Shown here in pieces: positions 33,288 through 41,766 of a stretch of DNA of 64,000 bases. The translations under genes and the position numbers were made by a program. Numbering within the stretch: the stretch's first letter is position 1; the number at the start of each line of letters is the position of its first letter. Origin of the DNA: UQRS01 sp964481575 (GTDB lineage Bacteria; Bacillota; Clostridia; Oscillospirales; Acutalibacteraceae). The DNA is taken from positions 61,476-125,475 of the forward strand of contig CAYZTR010000002.1 in the NCBI GenBank assembly GCA_964481575.1, read 5' to 3'. The notes beneath the pieces are model-generated. The model saw only the letters and a program-made list of their open reading frames with translations. It had not been told where the DNA came from and did not search any database.

Positions 33288-33551
33288 TTACTCAGCAAAA
33301 CCGGACTGTACCAGGGCTACCAGACCATCCACAGCGTCCTGCTCATCCGCACCGTCAGCAATGACGCGGATGGAAGTACCGCCAATGATCCCCAGGGAAA
33401 GAACGCCCAACAGGCTCTTGGCATTTACACGGCGCTCCTCTTTCTCAACCCAGATAGAAGACTTGAATTCATTCGCCTTCTGAATAAAGAAGGTTGCAGG
33501 GCGGGCATGCAAGCCAACCTGATTCTGAACAACAACATCTTTCACAAACAT
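33288..33551 (-). CDS. ptsH: HPr family phosphocarrier protein
   Basis: A small phosphocarrier of the PTS and of catabolite control. The phospho-acceptor His15 is in VGLHARPA and the regulatory Ser46 in AKSLLGVLSLG; both are present, so it is HPr rather than Crh, which lacks the His. The length is 87 residues. It has its own promoter and no PTS enzyme I or II gene nearby; uvrC follows. Its role may be mainly regulatory, via HPr kinase and CcpA. Confidence 0.93.
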   Translation of the reverse strand: MFVKDVVVQNQVGLHARPATFFIQKANEFKSSIWVEKEERRVNAKSLLGVLSLGIIGGTSIRVIADGADEQDAVDGLVALVQSGFAE

Positions 33552-33650
33552 AGCTTATAATCTCCTTGCTTCTCAATATAGTCTTTCGGAATACATCTTA
33601 GCTTGTTATACACGGCAGATCGTTGAAAACGATCTGATTCGGTTGTTGTC

Positions 33651-33678
33651 ATTATACCACAATATATCGTGGAGTCAA
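33651..33678 (-). promoter_or_regulatory. Promoter of ptsH-uvrC
   Basis: TTGACT (33673-33678), a 16-base spacer and TATAAT (33651-33656) on the minus strand. The whole spacer is the near-palindrome CCACGATATATTGTGG, a candidate operator. The leader of about 95 bases contains an AGATCGTT/AACGATCT hairpin. Confidence 0.78.
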
Positions 33679-33827
33679 TGGATTTGACACCCACTTTTTT
33701 TAAGTTCTCATTTCCTTCCAAAAACCCACCAAGCGCGAGAAACCATCCTTGTGAAGTTTTAACAAAATTTTACACTCGTTTTTCACATAAAGATCAAAGG
33801 AATTTGGCTTTTTCTGCTTTTTGTCAA

Positions 33828-34553
33828 TTATTTCCCTGTGTTTTTCGTCAAAAACTCCTGCTCTTCGGAGGTAAGCTGAGCCGTTTTCAACAGTTCAGGG
33901 CGTTTCGCCAGAGTCGTCAGCAAAGCCTGCTCCCGGCGCCAAGCCACAATATTGGCGTGATGTCCGGATAACAGCACATCCGGCACAGGCATGTCATTCC
34001 AAACGGCAGGGCGGGTATAATGGGGATATTCCAGCAAACCGGAATAATGGCTTTCTTCCGTAAAGCAGGATTCGTCCGACAGAACCCCAGGCAGCATGCG
34101 GCAGACGGCATCAGCCACCATCAGGGCCGGCAGTTCACCACCGGTAAGCACGTAATCCCCGGCAGAAATTTCCTCATCCACAATGGCGTCCAGCACCCGC
34201 TGATCCACCCCCTCATAATGGCCGCAAAGCAGCAGAAGCCTGGGCATTTTGGAAAGCTCCACAGCTCGGGCCTGCGTGAAGGTTTTGCCCTTGGGGGAAA
34301 GATAAATAACATGGGGCTTTTCCTCCCCGGCCACAGCCCGATAACAGTCATAAATCGGCTGGGCCTGCATGACCATGCCGCTGCCGCCGCCGTAAGGCGC
34401 GTCATCCACCCGATGATGCTTATCGGCCGTATAATGCCGGATGTTATGGCAGGCGATGTCCACAAAGCCGGAAGCCCTGGCCCGGCCGATAATACTTTCT
34501 GACAGGACGGCCTCGCACATTTCAGGAAACAGGGTCAAGATATCAATCTTCAT
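33828..34553 (-). CDS. trmD: tRNA (guanine-N1)-methyltransferase TrmD
   Basis: Methylates G37 of tRNAs to prevent frameshifting. A SPOUT-fold enzyme with MKIDILTLFPEM at the start, DDAPYGGGSGMVMQ, and the knot region LLLCGHYEGVDQRVLD and ISAGDYVLTGGELPALM. The length is 241 residues. The ATG at 34553 overlaps the end of rimM by 11 bases and has AAAGG upstream. Last gene of the rimM-trmD unit. Confidence 0.97.
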   Translation of the reverse strand: MKIDILTLFPEMCEAVLSESIIGRARASGFVDIACHNIRHYTADKHHRVDDAPYGGGSGMVMQAQPIYDCYRAVAGEEKPHVIYLSPKGKTFTQARAVELSKMPRLLLLCGHYEGVDQRVLDAIVDEEISAGDYVLTGGELPALMVADAVCRMLPGVLSDESCFTEESHYSGLLEYPHYTRPAVWNDMPVPDVLLSGHHANIVAWRREQALLTTLAKRPELLKTAQLTSEEQEFLTKNTGK

Positions 34554-35058
34554 GGTCAAAAATTCCTTTCAGGGGTCGGATCACCACGGAGGCCGCGTCC
34601 ACATCCACCGAAACGATCACATCGGGGATAGCGGGAATCAGATACTCCTGGCCTTCCCGCACAATATGCCACACATCATTGGCGCCGGTTTCCGAAACCT
34701 CTGTCAGTTTTCCCAGGATTTCTCCGGTATCTCCATGCGTCACAGTGCAGCCGATCAGATCCGAAACAAAATAGCGCCCCTCGGGCAAACGAACATCCTC
34801 CCGGCTGATATACAAGGTCTTCCCCCGCAACGCCTCGGCAGATTCGATGGTGTCTACCCCCTTAACCTTCAGCAGCACAATATTCTTATGCACCCTGGAC
34901 TGGGACACCGCCAGGGAACCAACCCCTGCAGCATCCAGATACAGGGTTTTGAACCCGACCAGAAAATCCGGACTATCGCACCAGGGCTGCACCCGCACTT
35001 CCCCACGTACACCGTGCGTTCCCACAACCCGGCCGACTTCCAAAAACGCTTGTTTCAT
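34543..35058 (-). CDS. rimM: Ribosome maturation factor RimM
   Basis: Assists maturation of the 30S head near S19. The N-terminal domain starts FLEVGRVVGTHGVRGEVRV and the C-terminal PRC-like domain contains EYLIPAIPDVIVSVD. The length is 171 residues. It overlaps trmD. A hairpin with T tract lies upstream, between it and khpA. Confidence 0.95.
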   Translation of the reverse strand: MKQAFLEVGRVVGTHGVRGEVRVQPWCDSPDFLVGFKTLYLDAAGVGSLAVSQSRVHKNIVLLKVKGVDTIESAEALRGKTLYISREDVRLPEGRYFVSDLIGCTVTHGDTGEILGKLTEVSETGANDVWHIVREGQEYLIPAIPDVIVSVDVDAASVVIRPLKGIFDHED

Positions 35059-35120
35059 TCTTTCACTTCCAATGCTATATTCAAGCGGCGTAAAGGCCGC
35101 TGTATTTCAGGCAAATAGGA

Positions 35121-35155
35121 TGAAAAAAAGGGCCTACCAAAGTCGGCCCTTTTTC
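35121..35155 (-). terminator. Terminator or attenuator between khpA and rimM
   Basis: AAAGGGCC/GGCCCTTT stem followed on the minus strand by T7. It would end the ffh-rpsP-khpA transcript or only reduce readthrough into rimM-trmD. Confidence 0.75.
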
Positions 35156-35160
35156 ACAGA

Positions 35161-35394
35161 TCAGTCGATTTCAACAGCGACCTTGTCGTTGTTACGGTTG
35201 GCAGCAGCACGCATCACTGTGCGGATAGCCTTAGCAATCCGGCCCTGCTTTCCAATGACACGACCCATGTCGTTCTCCGCAACATGCAGGTGATAGACAA
35301 CAACGCCCTCTTCATTGGGCTCGTCCACCGTGACCTGAACTGCTGCAGGATCCTCCACCAATCCCTGTGCAATGGAAACTAACAGTTCACGCAT
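35161..35394 (-). CDS. khpA: KH-domain RNA-binding protein KhpA (YlqC)
   Basis: A 77-residue single KH domain protein, with the GxxG loop in GRVIGKQGRIAKAIRTV. In Firmicutes KhpA pairs with KhpB and affects cell elongation and division. It follows rpsP by 37 bases, as in other Gram-positives. Confidence 0.94.
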   Translation of the reverse strand: MRELLVSIAQGLVEDPAAVQVTVDEPNEEGVVVYHLHVAENDMGRVIGKQGRIAKAIRTVMRAAANRNNDKVAVEID

Positions 35395-35431
35395 AACACA
35401 AATCCTCCTGTTTCAAATAGATGATCCCCGA

Positions 35432-35677
35432 TTACAGAACGCCGTTCTTCTTCAGCAACGCCTTCACCGTATCTGTAGGCTGGGCGCCGTTGGCGATCCA
35501 CTTCTTTGCGGCTTCCACATCCACCGTCACCACAGAGGGAGTCTTGGTGGGATCATAGGTACCGATTTCTTCGATAAAGCGCCCATCGGGAGCATAACGA
35601 CCATCAGCAACCACAATCCGGTAGAAAGGGGCCTTCTTAGCGCCCATGCGGCGCAATCTGATCTTAACCATGTTCAA
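35432..35677 (-). CDS. rpsP: 30S ribosomal protein S16
   Basis: An early-assembling 30S protein. MVKIRLRRMGAKKAPFYRIV and ADGRYAPDGRFIEEIGTYDP are the family signatures. The length is 81 residues. It lies between ffh and khpA. Confidence 0.97.
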   Translation of the reverse strand: MNMVKIRLRRMGAKKAPFYRIVVADGRYAPDGRFIEEIGTYDPTKTPSVVTVDVEAAKKWIANGAQPTDTVKALLKKNGVL

Positions 35678-35749
35678 ACACCTCCTATACTAGAATCCAT
35701 TTATCTTCATTGACCTTTGTCAAATGAAAGCTACCATCCCGAGCCTGGC

Positions 35750-37114
35750 TTAAAAGCCGGGGCCACCGGGGAAGTTCATCCCGCCCATACCGGGGGGCGT
35801 CATCCCCTTCATTTTCCGTTTGCCGGCCTTGCCGCCAAACTGCTTCACCATTTTCTTCATCTGCTCATACTGGCGCATGAGCTTATTTACATCCTCCACC
35901 TGGACACCGGCACCGGCTGCAATCCGACGGCGGCGGGAGGCATTGAGCAAATCCGGTTTAGCCCGCTCTGCCGGGGTCATGGAATAAATAATGGCTTCCA
36001 TCCGCAGCATAATCCGGTCATCCACATCCACGTCCCGCAACTGCTTATCCATACCGGGCAACTTAGACAACACCGATTTCAGGGGGCCCATCTTTTTGAT
36101 TTGCTGGAACTGGGCCAACAGATCGTTCAAATCAAATTTATTCTCCATGAGGCGCTTTGCGGTTGCTTCAGCCTGCTTATCATCCAGGCGGGCTTCCGCC
36201 TCCTCAATGAGAGAAAGCATATCACCCATGCCCAGAATCCGGGATGCCATACGGTCAGGATGAAATTCATCCAGATCTCCCAGCTTTTCGCCGGTACCCA
36301 CATATTTAATGGGCTTACCAGTTACTGCACGAACCGATAAAGCAGCGCCGCCCCGGGTATCGCCGTCCAGCTTGGTCAGGATGACACCGTCAATCTCCAG
36401 CAGATCGTTGAAGGCCTTGGCCACATTCACAGACTCCTGGCCAATCATGGAATCAATCACCAGCAAAATCTCGTGAATCTCCACAGCCGACTGGATCCGC
36501 TTCAGCTCAGCCATCAAATCCTCGTCAATCTGCAAACGGCCGGCAGTATCCAGAATCATAAAATCATTGCCATGATCCCGGGCATACTTTACCGCTTCTA
36601 CAGCAGTCTTTTCCGGCGGGGTTGTACCCATTTCAAAAACGGGAACCCCCACCTGTTCCCCTACTACCTGCAGCTGCTGAATCGCAGCCGGCCGGTAAAT
36701 ATCACAGGCCACCAGCAGGGGGCGATGCCCCTGTGCCTTCAGCTTTTTGGCCAGCTTAGCACTGTGGGTGGTTTTACCGGAGCCTTGCAAGCCGCACATC
36801 ATAATCACGGTGGGAATCCGGTTAGCTGTATGAATTCTGGCCTGTTCCCCACCCATCAGGGCAGTCAGTTCATCCCGGACGATCTTAATGACCATCTGCG
36901 CCGGGGTCAGGGATTCCATCACATTGGCGCCGATACACTGCTCAGTGACCCGATTCGTAAAATCCTTGGCGACCTTGTAGTTCACATCGGCTTCCAGCAG
37001 CGCCAGACGAACCTCCCGCATGGCGTCCTTGACATCGTTCTCCCGAAGTTTTCCTTTATTCCGCATCCGTTTGAACACGGAAGTCAGTTTATCTGACAAT
37101 CCTTCAAAAGCCAC
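35750..37114 (-). CDS. ffh: Signal recognition particle protein Ffh
   Basis: The SRP54 GTPase that targets membrane proteins. The N domain starts MAFEGLSDKLTSVFKRM. In the G domain GLQGSGKTTHSAKLA is the P-loop, LDTAGRLQIDE the second motif and LTKLDGDTRGGAALS the guanine-specificity motif. The C-terminal M domain is Met-rich and ends MTPPGMGGMNFPGG. The length is 454 residues. The gene starts 3 bases after ylxM. Confidence 0.98.
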   Translation of the reverse strand: MAFEGLSDKLTSVFKRMRNKGKLRENDVKDAMREVRLALLEADVNYKVAKDFTNRVTEQCIGANVMESLTPAQMVIKIVRDELTALMGGEQARIHTANRIPTVIMMCGLQGSGKTTHSAKLAKKLKAQGHRPLLVACDIYRPAAIQQLQVVGEQVGVPVFEMGTTPPEKTAVEAVKYARDHGNDFMILDTAGRLQIDEDLMAELKRIQSAVEIHEILLVIDSMIGQESVNVAKAFNDLLEIDGVILTKLDGDTRGGAALSVRAVTGKPIKYVGTGEKLGDLDEFHPDRMASRILGMGDMLSLIEEAEARLDDKQAEATAKRLMENKFDLNDLLAQFQQIKKMGPLKSVLSKLPGMDKQLRDVDVDDRIMLRMEAIIYSMTPAERAKPDLLNASRRRRIAAGAGVQVEDVNKLMRQYEQMKKMVKQFGGKAGKRKMKGMTPPGMGGMNFPGGPGF

Positions 37115-37117
37115 AGG

Positions 37118-37480
37118 TCACCCTCCTTCCATTCCATCATCTATTGTATCTGCTGCAGTTTGGATCGCCGCACCAACGGCGCGGAGCGCCGGATCCTCCA
37201 ACGCAAGCAGCCCTCCGGCCAGAGTCCGGATCTCCTCCAGTGCCTTGGCATTCCGGGCGCCCCGTGCGGCACAACCCAACCGGGCTTCCATATCCAGAAG
37301 CTGGCACTCAGCCCGTTTGATGCCGTCCCGCACCCCTTGCCGGGAAATACCGGCCTGGGCTGCTATCTCCGCCAGAGACAGATCCTGGTTATAATAATAA
37401 TCAATGAGCCGCTGTTGCTTTTCGGTAAGCATTTCACCGTAATAATCCAGCAGCAGGGCAACATTCAGGTTTTTCTCCAT
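37118..37480 (-). CDS. ylxM: YlxM-family DNA-binding protein (SRP-associated)
   Basis: A sigma-70 region 4-like helix-turn-helix protein of the UPF0122 family, usually encoded just before ffh and linked to the SRP pathway. YGEMLTEKQQRLIDYYYNQDLSLAEIAAQAGISRQGVRD is the hallmark stretch, within residues 14-52. The length is 120 residues; the C-terminal ~45 are less conserved and Ala-rich. First gene of the ylxM-ffh-rpsP-khpA operon, with a strong promoter. Confidence 0.93.
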   Translation of the reverse strand: MEKNLNVALLLDYYGEMLTEKQQRLIDYYYNQDLSLAEIAAQAGISRQGVRDGIKRAECQLLDMEARLGCAARGARNAKALEEIRTLAGGLLALEDPALRAVGAAIQTAADTIDDGMEGG

Positions 37481-37537
37481 CCTGCTCCCTCATTTCAGCA
37501 AAATGGGTGTAAAGGGAAAAGCCTTGACACCTGGGCT

Positions 37538-37566
37538 ATTATACCCCAAAGAACAGCCGGTGTCAA
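37538..37566 (-). promoter_or_regulatory. Promoter of ylxM-ffh-rpsP-khpA
   Basis: Perfect TTGACA (37561-37566) and TATAAT (37538-37543) on the minus strand, 17-base spacer. The promoter sits inside a CTTGACACC/GGTGTCAAG inverted repeat (about 37523-37567). Confidence 0.87.
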
Positions 37567-37634
37567 GTATTTTTCCTTTACAGATATAAATTTTTTGAAT
37601 TGATGCAGCCGTTACAAAACCGGAAAGAAAGCTA

Positions 37635-37663
37635 TTGATTTCAAACCGCATCTGCTTTATAAT
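37635..37663 (+). promoter_or_regulatory. Promoter of the peptide-binding lipoprotein gene
   Basis: TTGATT (37635-37640), a 17-base spacer and TATAAT (37658-37663), divergent from the ylxM promoter. Confidence 0.8.
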
Positions 37664-37720
37664 GAAAAGAACAAATAAGTATATACTAACTTGGCACTAT
37701 TATAAAAGGATTTGAATACT

Positions 37721-39322
37721 ATGAAATCATCTTTTTTCCATAAATGTCTCTCCCTGCTGCTTTGTCTGACAATGCTTTGGAGTCTGGCAGCCTGCGGCAA
37801 CAATTCCAACAGCGCAGTCATTCGATACGAGGTGGACAACCTGCCAAAAACCTTTGACCCACAGCTGGCGGAGCGGGAATCTGAACTTTTGGCAGTACGC
37901 AATTTGTATGAAGGGCTGTTCCGGCTGGACAATAATAGACAGCTGCAAAAAGCCCTATGCACGGATTACACGGTTTCCGAAGATGAGATGACCTACACCT
38001 TTACCCTGCGGCAGGACGCTGTTTGGCGGAACGGCGATCCGGTAACGGCAGAGGATTTCGTATTCGCTTTGCAGCGGGCAGTAGATCCCATTGTAAAAGC
38101 ACCTTACGCCAAAACCATCCACTGCATTCAAAATGCCATTGCCATTCTGGAAGGGCAGCTCCCTACTGATGCTTTGGGTGTGACGGCGCAGGATTCTTAT
38201 ACGCTGGTGGTACGTCTGGATTTCCGCAATCCGGAATTTTTGACCACCCTGACCACCGCCATCTGCATGCCTTGCAACCAGGCCTTTTTCACCTCCACCA
38301 ACGGGCAATACGGTTTGACCACTGACGCCGTGCTGACCAACGGTACCTTCCGGCTGCGGCTTTGGAACGAGGATTCCATCCGGTTGAACAAATCCGACAA
38401 TTATATTGGAGATTACCCGGCCCCTTGCAGCGCCGTTCTCCTGAATCTGACCGACCCTGACAGTGAAACTACCCGGGTGGAACGAATCATTGCAGGAGAT
38501 CTGGATGCTGCCCGTATTCCGGACAGTCAGCTCTCGGCTGCAACAGACGCTAAGCTCTCGATCACCGGATTCGAAAATATTTGCTACACCCTGATCATCA
38601 ATCCCCAAGATCCGGATTTGGGGAGTGACACGGTGGCAGACATTCTTCACCGGAGTTTTGATCGGTCGGATTTCAGCAGTTCTCTCTATCGGTATCTGTC
38701 TGACGCCGACCATTTTGTACCCGACACCCTAACCTTGGGCGGCAGCGATTACAGCGACACCTCTGCGTATCTCTACCAGTTTCCCTATGAACCCGCCCAG
38801 GCCAAATCAGATTTGATGACTTATCTCAACAAAGAAAATGCCGATATCCCCTCCATTACCATCCTGTATCCGGAAGCGGTAGGCTTATCCGACATTGCCA
38901 CCTCTATCGCCCGCCAATGGCAGGAAAATCTGGGGCTATATGTGAACATCAGTCAAACAGAAGAAACCAAGCTGAAGAAATCGGTGGCCAGCGGTTCCTA
39001 CCAAATCGCGATTGTTCCCATCACCTCCGCTGATAACACGGTTGGAAGCTTTCTCTCCAACTTTACCGCTACTTCCTCTACCCTTTCTGGATTCGGATCC
39101 GCCGAATACGATATACTGGTAGCAGACACGGTCAATGACCCATATGGGGAGGATGCATTGGCCAATGCAAAAGCAGCCGAAAGCCTGTTGGGAAGCAACC
39201 CGCATCTGGAACCTCTGGTATTTGGTTATACCACCTACGTGGCTTCCACCGCTATGGAACAAATCGGATTCTCCATCACCGGCGGCGCAGTGGACTTTGC
39301 CTTCGCCCTGAAAGCTAACTAA
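37721..39322 (+). CDS. Extracellular solute-binding lipoprotein, family 5 (peptide/nickel ABC type)
   Basis: Captures oligopeptides or similar ligands outside the membrane for an ABC importer. The lipobox is SLAAC (Cys25). NLPKTFDPQLAERESELLAVRNLYEGLFRLD and YTFTLRQDAVWRNGDPVTAEDFVFALQRAVDP are the SBP_bac_5 signature, within residues 40-125. The length is 533 residues. The ATG at 37721 is preferred over the TTG at 37712. No permease or ATPase genes are adjacent; it is an orphan with its own promoter and terminator, so its transporter partner must lie elsewhere. Confidence 0.93.
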   Translation: MKSSFFHKCLSLLLCLTMLWSLAACGNNSNSAVIRYEVDNLPKTFDPQLAERESELLAVRNLYEGLFRLDNNRQLQKALCTDYTVSEDEMTYTFTLRQDAVWRNGDPVTAEDFVFALQRAVDPIVKAPYAKTIHCIQNAIAILEGQLPTDALGVTAQDSYTLVVRLDFRNPEFLTTLTTAICMPCNQAFFTSTNGQYGLTTDAVLTNGTFRLRLWNEDSIRLNKSDNYIGDYPAPCSAVLLNLTDPDSETTRVERIIAGDLDAARIPDSQLSAATDAKLSITGFENICYTLIINPQDPDLGSDTVADILHRSFDRSDFSSSLYRYLSDADHFVPDTLTLGGSDYSDTSAYLYQFPYEPAQAKSDLMTYLNKENADIPSITILYPEAVGLSDIATSIARQWQENLGLYVNISQTEETKLKKSVASGSYQIAIVPITSADNTVGSFLSNFTATSSTLSGFGSAEYDILVADTVNDPYGEDALANAKAAESLLGSNPHLEPLVFGYTTYVASTAMEQIGFSITGGAVDFAFALKAN

Positions 39323-39340
39323 AAAAGATACAACACTCTA

Positions 39341-39381
39341 AAAAGAGGACAGGCACTCAAGTTGAGCGCCTGTCCTCTTTT
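39341..39381. terminator. Bidirectional terminator
   Basis: AAAAGAGGACAGGC/GCCTGTCCTCTTTT stem (14 bp) with an inner CTCAA/TTGAG, between the convergent lipoprotein and mscL genes. Confidence 0.87.
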
Positions 39382-39397
39382 CTAATTCACAATCCGT

Positions 39398-39895
39398 TTA
39401 TTCCACCTCGCTGGTGCAATGGGGACAACGGGTGGCTTCCAAAGCAATTTCACTCTTGCAGTAGGGGCAAATCTTGGTGGTCACCTTTTCTTCTACCACT
39501 TCTTCCTTATGTCCCAGTCTCTTGAGCTTGTTGATCCCCTTCACCATCAGGAAGATAATCACAGCCATAATGAGGAAATTAATCACCGCAGTGATAAAAG
39601 AACCGTAGTTGAACACAGCACAGCCGGCCTCAGTAGCAGCGGCGGCCGTTGCATAATCCACACCCTTGGCATTCAGCACAATAAACTGATCGGAGAAATT
39701 AATGCCTCCGGTGGCCAGACCCACAAAGGGCATAACCAAATCATTCACCAGAGACTGAACAATGTTCTGGAAGGCCGCACCAACAATGACACCAACGGCC
39801 AGATCGATCACATTGCCCCGGGTGATAAACTCCTTGAATTCCCCCAGAATCTTAGACTTCTTAACCCTTTGATTGACTCCCTTGATTTGCTCCAT
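39398..39895 (-). CDS. mscL: Large-conductance mechanosensitive channel MscL with C-terminal zinc ribbon
   Basis: Opens at high membrane tension to release osmolytes. FKEFITRGNVIDLAVGVIVGAAF is the conserved N-terminal helix and TM1, and SFITAVINFLIMAVIIFLMVKGINKL is TM2. After a charged linker, two CxxC pairs (CPYCKSE and CPHCTSE) form a zinc-ribbon tail (about 141-160), which E. coli MscL lacks. The length is 165 residues. It is probably monocistronic. Confidence 0.95.
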   Translation of the reverse strand: MEQIKGVNQRVKKSKILGEFKEFITRGNVIDLAVGVIVGAAFQNIVQSLVNDLVMPFVGLATGGINFSDQFIVLNAKGVDYATAAAATEAGCAVFNYGSFITAVINFLIMAVIIFLMVKGINKLKRLGHKEEVVEEKVTTKICPYCKSEIALEATRCPHCTSEVE

Positions 39896-39952
39896 ACTTC
39901 ATCCATCCTTATTTTTTATTCTGCCCGCCCGCTGTCATTGCGGCCGGCCCTT

Positions 39953-40825
39953 TCATACCCCGGTTCCGTCAAAAGCCGGGATATATTCGGTTTCCGCACT
40001 GGAACGATCCTGCACAAAGACCCGTTCCATACCAAGCTCCGCCAAGGCATCCAGCACCTTTTTGTATTCCCGGCGGGTAATTTTCCGGTTAATCCGGGGA
40101 TGCTCCCCCGCTCGACCCAGGGGAAGATACTGAGCCATCAAGGAAAACCGTGCCAAAGGTAACTGCTCCTGCACCCACCGAGCCACCAAAATGGCCTGAC
40201 GCGTCCCTTGAGGCAGCAGTAAATGCCGTACAATCATTCCTCGCTGCAGGATGCCGGAAGCATCCAGCTTTTCCTCCCCGATCTGGCGCTGCATTTCCAG
40301 CAAAGCCGGACCGGCATAGGAAAAATAATTCCGGGCATCCGAGTATTCCCGTGAGACTGCAGCATCTATGTATTTCAGATCCGGCAGGTAAATATCCACA
40401 TACCCCTCCAGATCCCGCAGGGTTTCTACACGCTCATAACCGCCGGAATTCCAGACGATGGGAATGGCAGGGCGATAGCAATCCAAAGCCTGCAAAATGG
40501 CATAGGTAAAATGGGTAGGGTTTACCAGATTGATATTGTGGGCCCCTTGGGCTTCCAACTCCCGGAACAACTCTGCCAACCGTTCCACAGAAATGGAGAC
40601 ACCGGCGTATTTCTGGCTGATTTCATAGTTCTGGCAATATACACATCTGAGACTACAACCACTGAAAAAAATTGCCCCTGATCCGCGGGTACCACTGATG
40701 GGCGGCTCCTCATAAAAATGCAGAGCAGCCCTTGCCACAACCGGCGTTTCAGGCATATGGCAATAGCCAAAGGCAGTCTTTCGGTTTACCCCGCATTGGC
40801 GGGGACACAGAGTACAAACACTCAT
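39953..40825 (-). CDS. Radical SAM protein of the pyruvate-formate-lyase-activating-enzyme-like group
   Basis: A [4Fe-4S]/SAM enzyme of unknown target. The cluster motif CX3CX2C is in SGCSLRCVYCQNYEIS. The N-terminus has CTLCPRQCG and FGYCH, extra Cys typical of this subgroup. VDIYLPDLKY and NPTHFTYAI are further conserved stretches. The length is 290 residues. The ATG lies within the end of the exonuclease gene (4-base overlap), so they are translated together. No glycyl-radical enzyme gene is nearby, so the classic activase role is not supported here. Confidence 0.86.
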   Translation of the reverse strand: MSVCTLCPRQCGVNRKTAFGYCHMPETPVVARAALHFYEEPPISGTRGSGAIFFSGCSLRCVYCQNYEISQKYAGVSISVERLAELFRELEAQGAHNINLVNPTHFTYAILQALDCYRPAIPIVWNSGGYERVETLRDLEGYVDIYLPDLKYIDAAVSREYSDARNYFSYAGPALLEMQRQIGEEKLDASGILQRGMIVRHLLLPQGTRQAILVARWVQEQLPLARFSLMAQYLPLGRAGEHPRINRKITRREYKKVLDALAELGMERVFVQDRSSAETEYIPAFDGTGV

Positions 40826-41727
40826 GCCTGCTGGGGCGCTGCAGCGCCATCCTGTTCTGACTCAGAAGACTTGGGCGCCGGCATTTCATCCACTCGCTTT
40901 TTCACCGACACCGAATCGTACAGCTTTTTAAAGGCGATTTTCCCGATAAAATCCCGATTACAGCGGCGGCAATGGAATTGGGCCTTGAACCAACGGTTTT
41001 TAAACACCCAAGGGGTCACCCGTTTGGCTAACTGACCGCACCGATCGCATTCGAAATACATTTGCTGCCTGTCCACATAAGGAGAATCCAAATCCGGGAT
41101 GATATAAGCCTTAAAGGTCAGCCGGTCATAATAATCCGGCGCAGTAGTATCCTCCAGGAAGGGCTGCAGCCGCTTTTCGTCAAAACACTTTTGCAGGATC
41201 AGTTCGGTCAGACGACTGTCGGTCTCCGCCCGGTGCAGATCCATAGAGGCCGTGTCGATGCCGAACACCGCTGCGGCATGCTCCAGTGCCATCTGATTGC
41301 CATGGTCGTCAAAACCGCCCTGCCGTAGGCACCATTGGGCATATTTTTGCACATCCACATACTGACGGATGCAGGGAATCCGCCGATGCTTGGTAAACAG
41401 GCGGCAGTTCTCCAGCAATACATACAGATCCGTATTACTCCAGGTCATGGTGACATCCCGGTCCTCCACCCAATCAGTATACATCTGCAAAGCCTTACCG
41501 AAACCGATTCCCGCCAGCATCTCCTCGTTGCTGATGCCAGTCAGCCGCTTAAAACGGCCGGACAACTTTTTGGTCAGTCTGGAACGAACCACCTGACGAA
41601 AGGCACTAACCTCCTGCAGGTTCTCATCCAGCTTCACGGCGCCGAACTCAATGATTTCATTGACGAACCGCCCCTCCTGGGTGGAATAGGCACTGTCCCA
41701 TTCCAGATCAAGAAGTATAATATTCAA
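40822..41727 (-). CDS. DEDDh 3'-5' exonuclease with C-terminal zinc ribbon
   Basis: A DnaQ-like exonuclease. ILLDLEW supplies the first Asp and Glu, RLTGISNEEM the second motif, and LHRAETDSRLTEL the final His-Asp. The C-terminus adds a zinc ribbon (YFECDRCGQLAKR and HCRRCNRDFIG) and a disordered tail. The length is 301 residues. The TTG at 41727 follows GGGTGG and is the best start. It overlaps the radical SAM gene by 4 bases. Substrate (RNA or DNA) is not known. Confidence 0.85.
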   Translation of the reverse strand: MNIILLDLEWDSAYSTQEGRFVNEIIEFGAVKLDENLQEVSAFRQVVRSRLTKKLSGRFKRLTGISNEEMLAGIGFGKALQMYTDWVEDRDVTMTWSNTDLYVLLENCRLFTKHRRIPCIRQYVDVQKYAQWCLRQGGFDDHGNQMALEHAAAVFGIDTASMDLHRAETDSRLTELILQKCFDEKRLQPFLEDTTAPDYYDRLTFKAYIIPDLDSPYVDRQQMYFECDRCGQLAKRVTPWVFKNRWFKAQFHCRRCNRDFIGKIAFKKLYDSVSVKKRVDEMPAPKSSESEQDGAAAPQQA

Positions 41728-41766
41728 AAATCCACCCGTCTTTCCACTTGGTCAAAGCAGCAGGAA

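Noticed and set aside
37523..37567. Inverted CTTGACACC repeat as a second, plus-strand promoter for the lipoprotein gene
   Set aside because: The plus-strand TTGACA has no -10 box at a usable distance; the real promoter is at 37635-37663.
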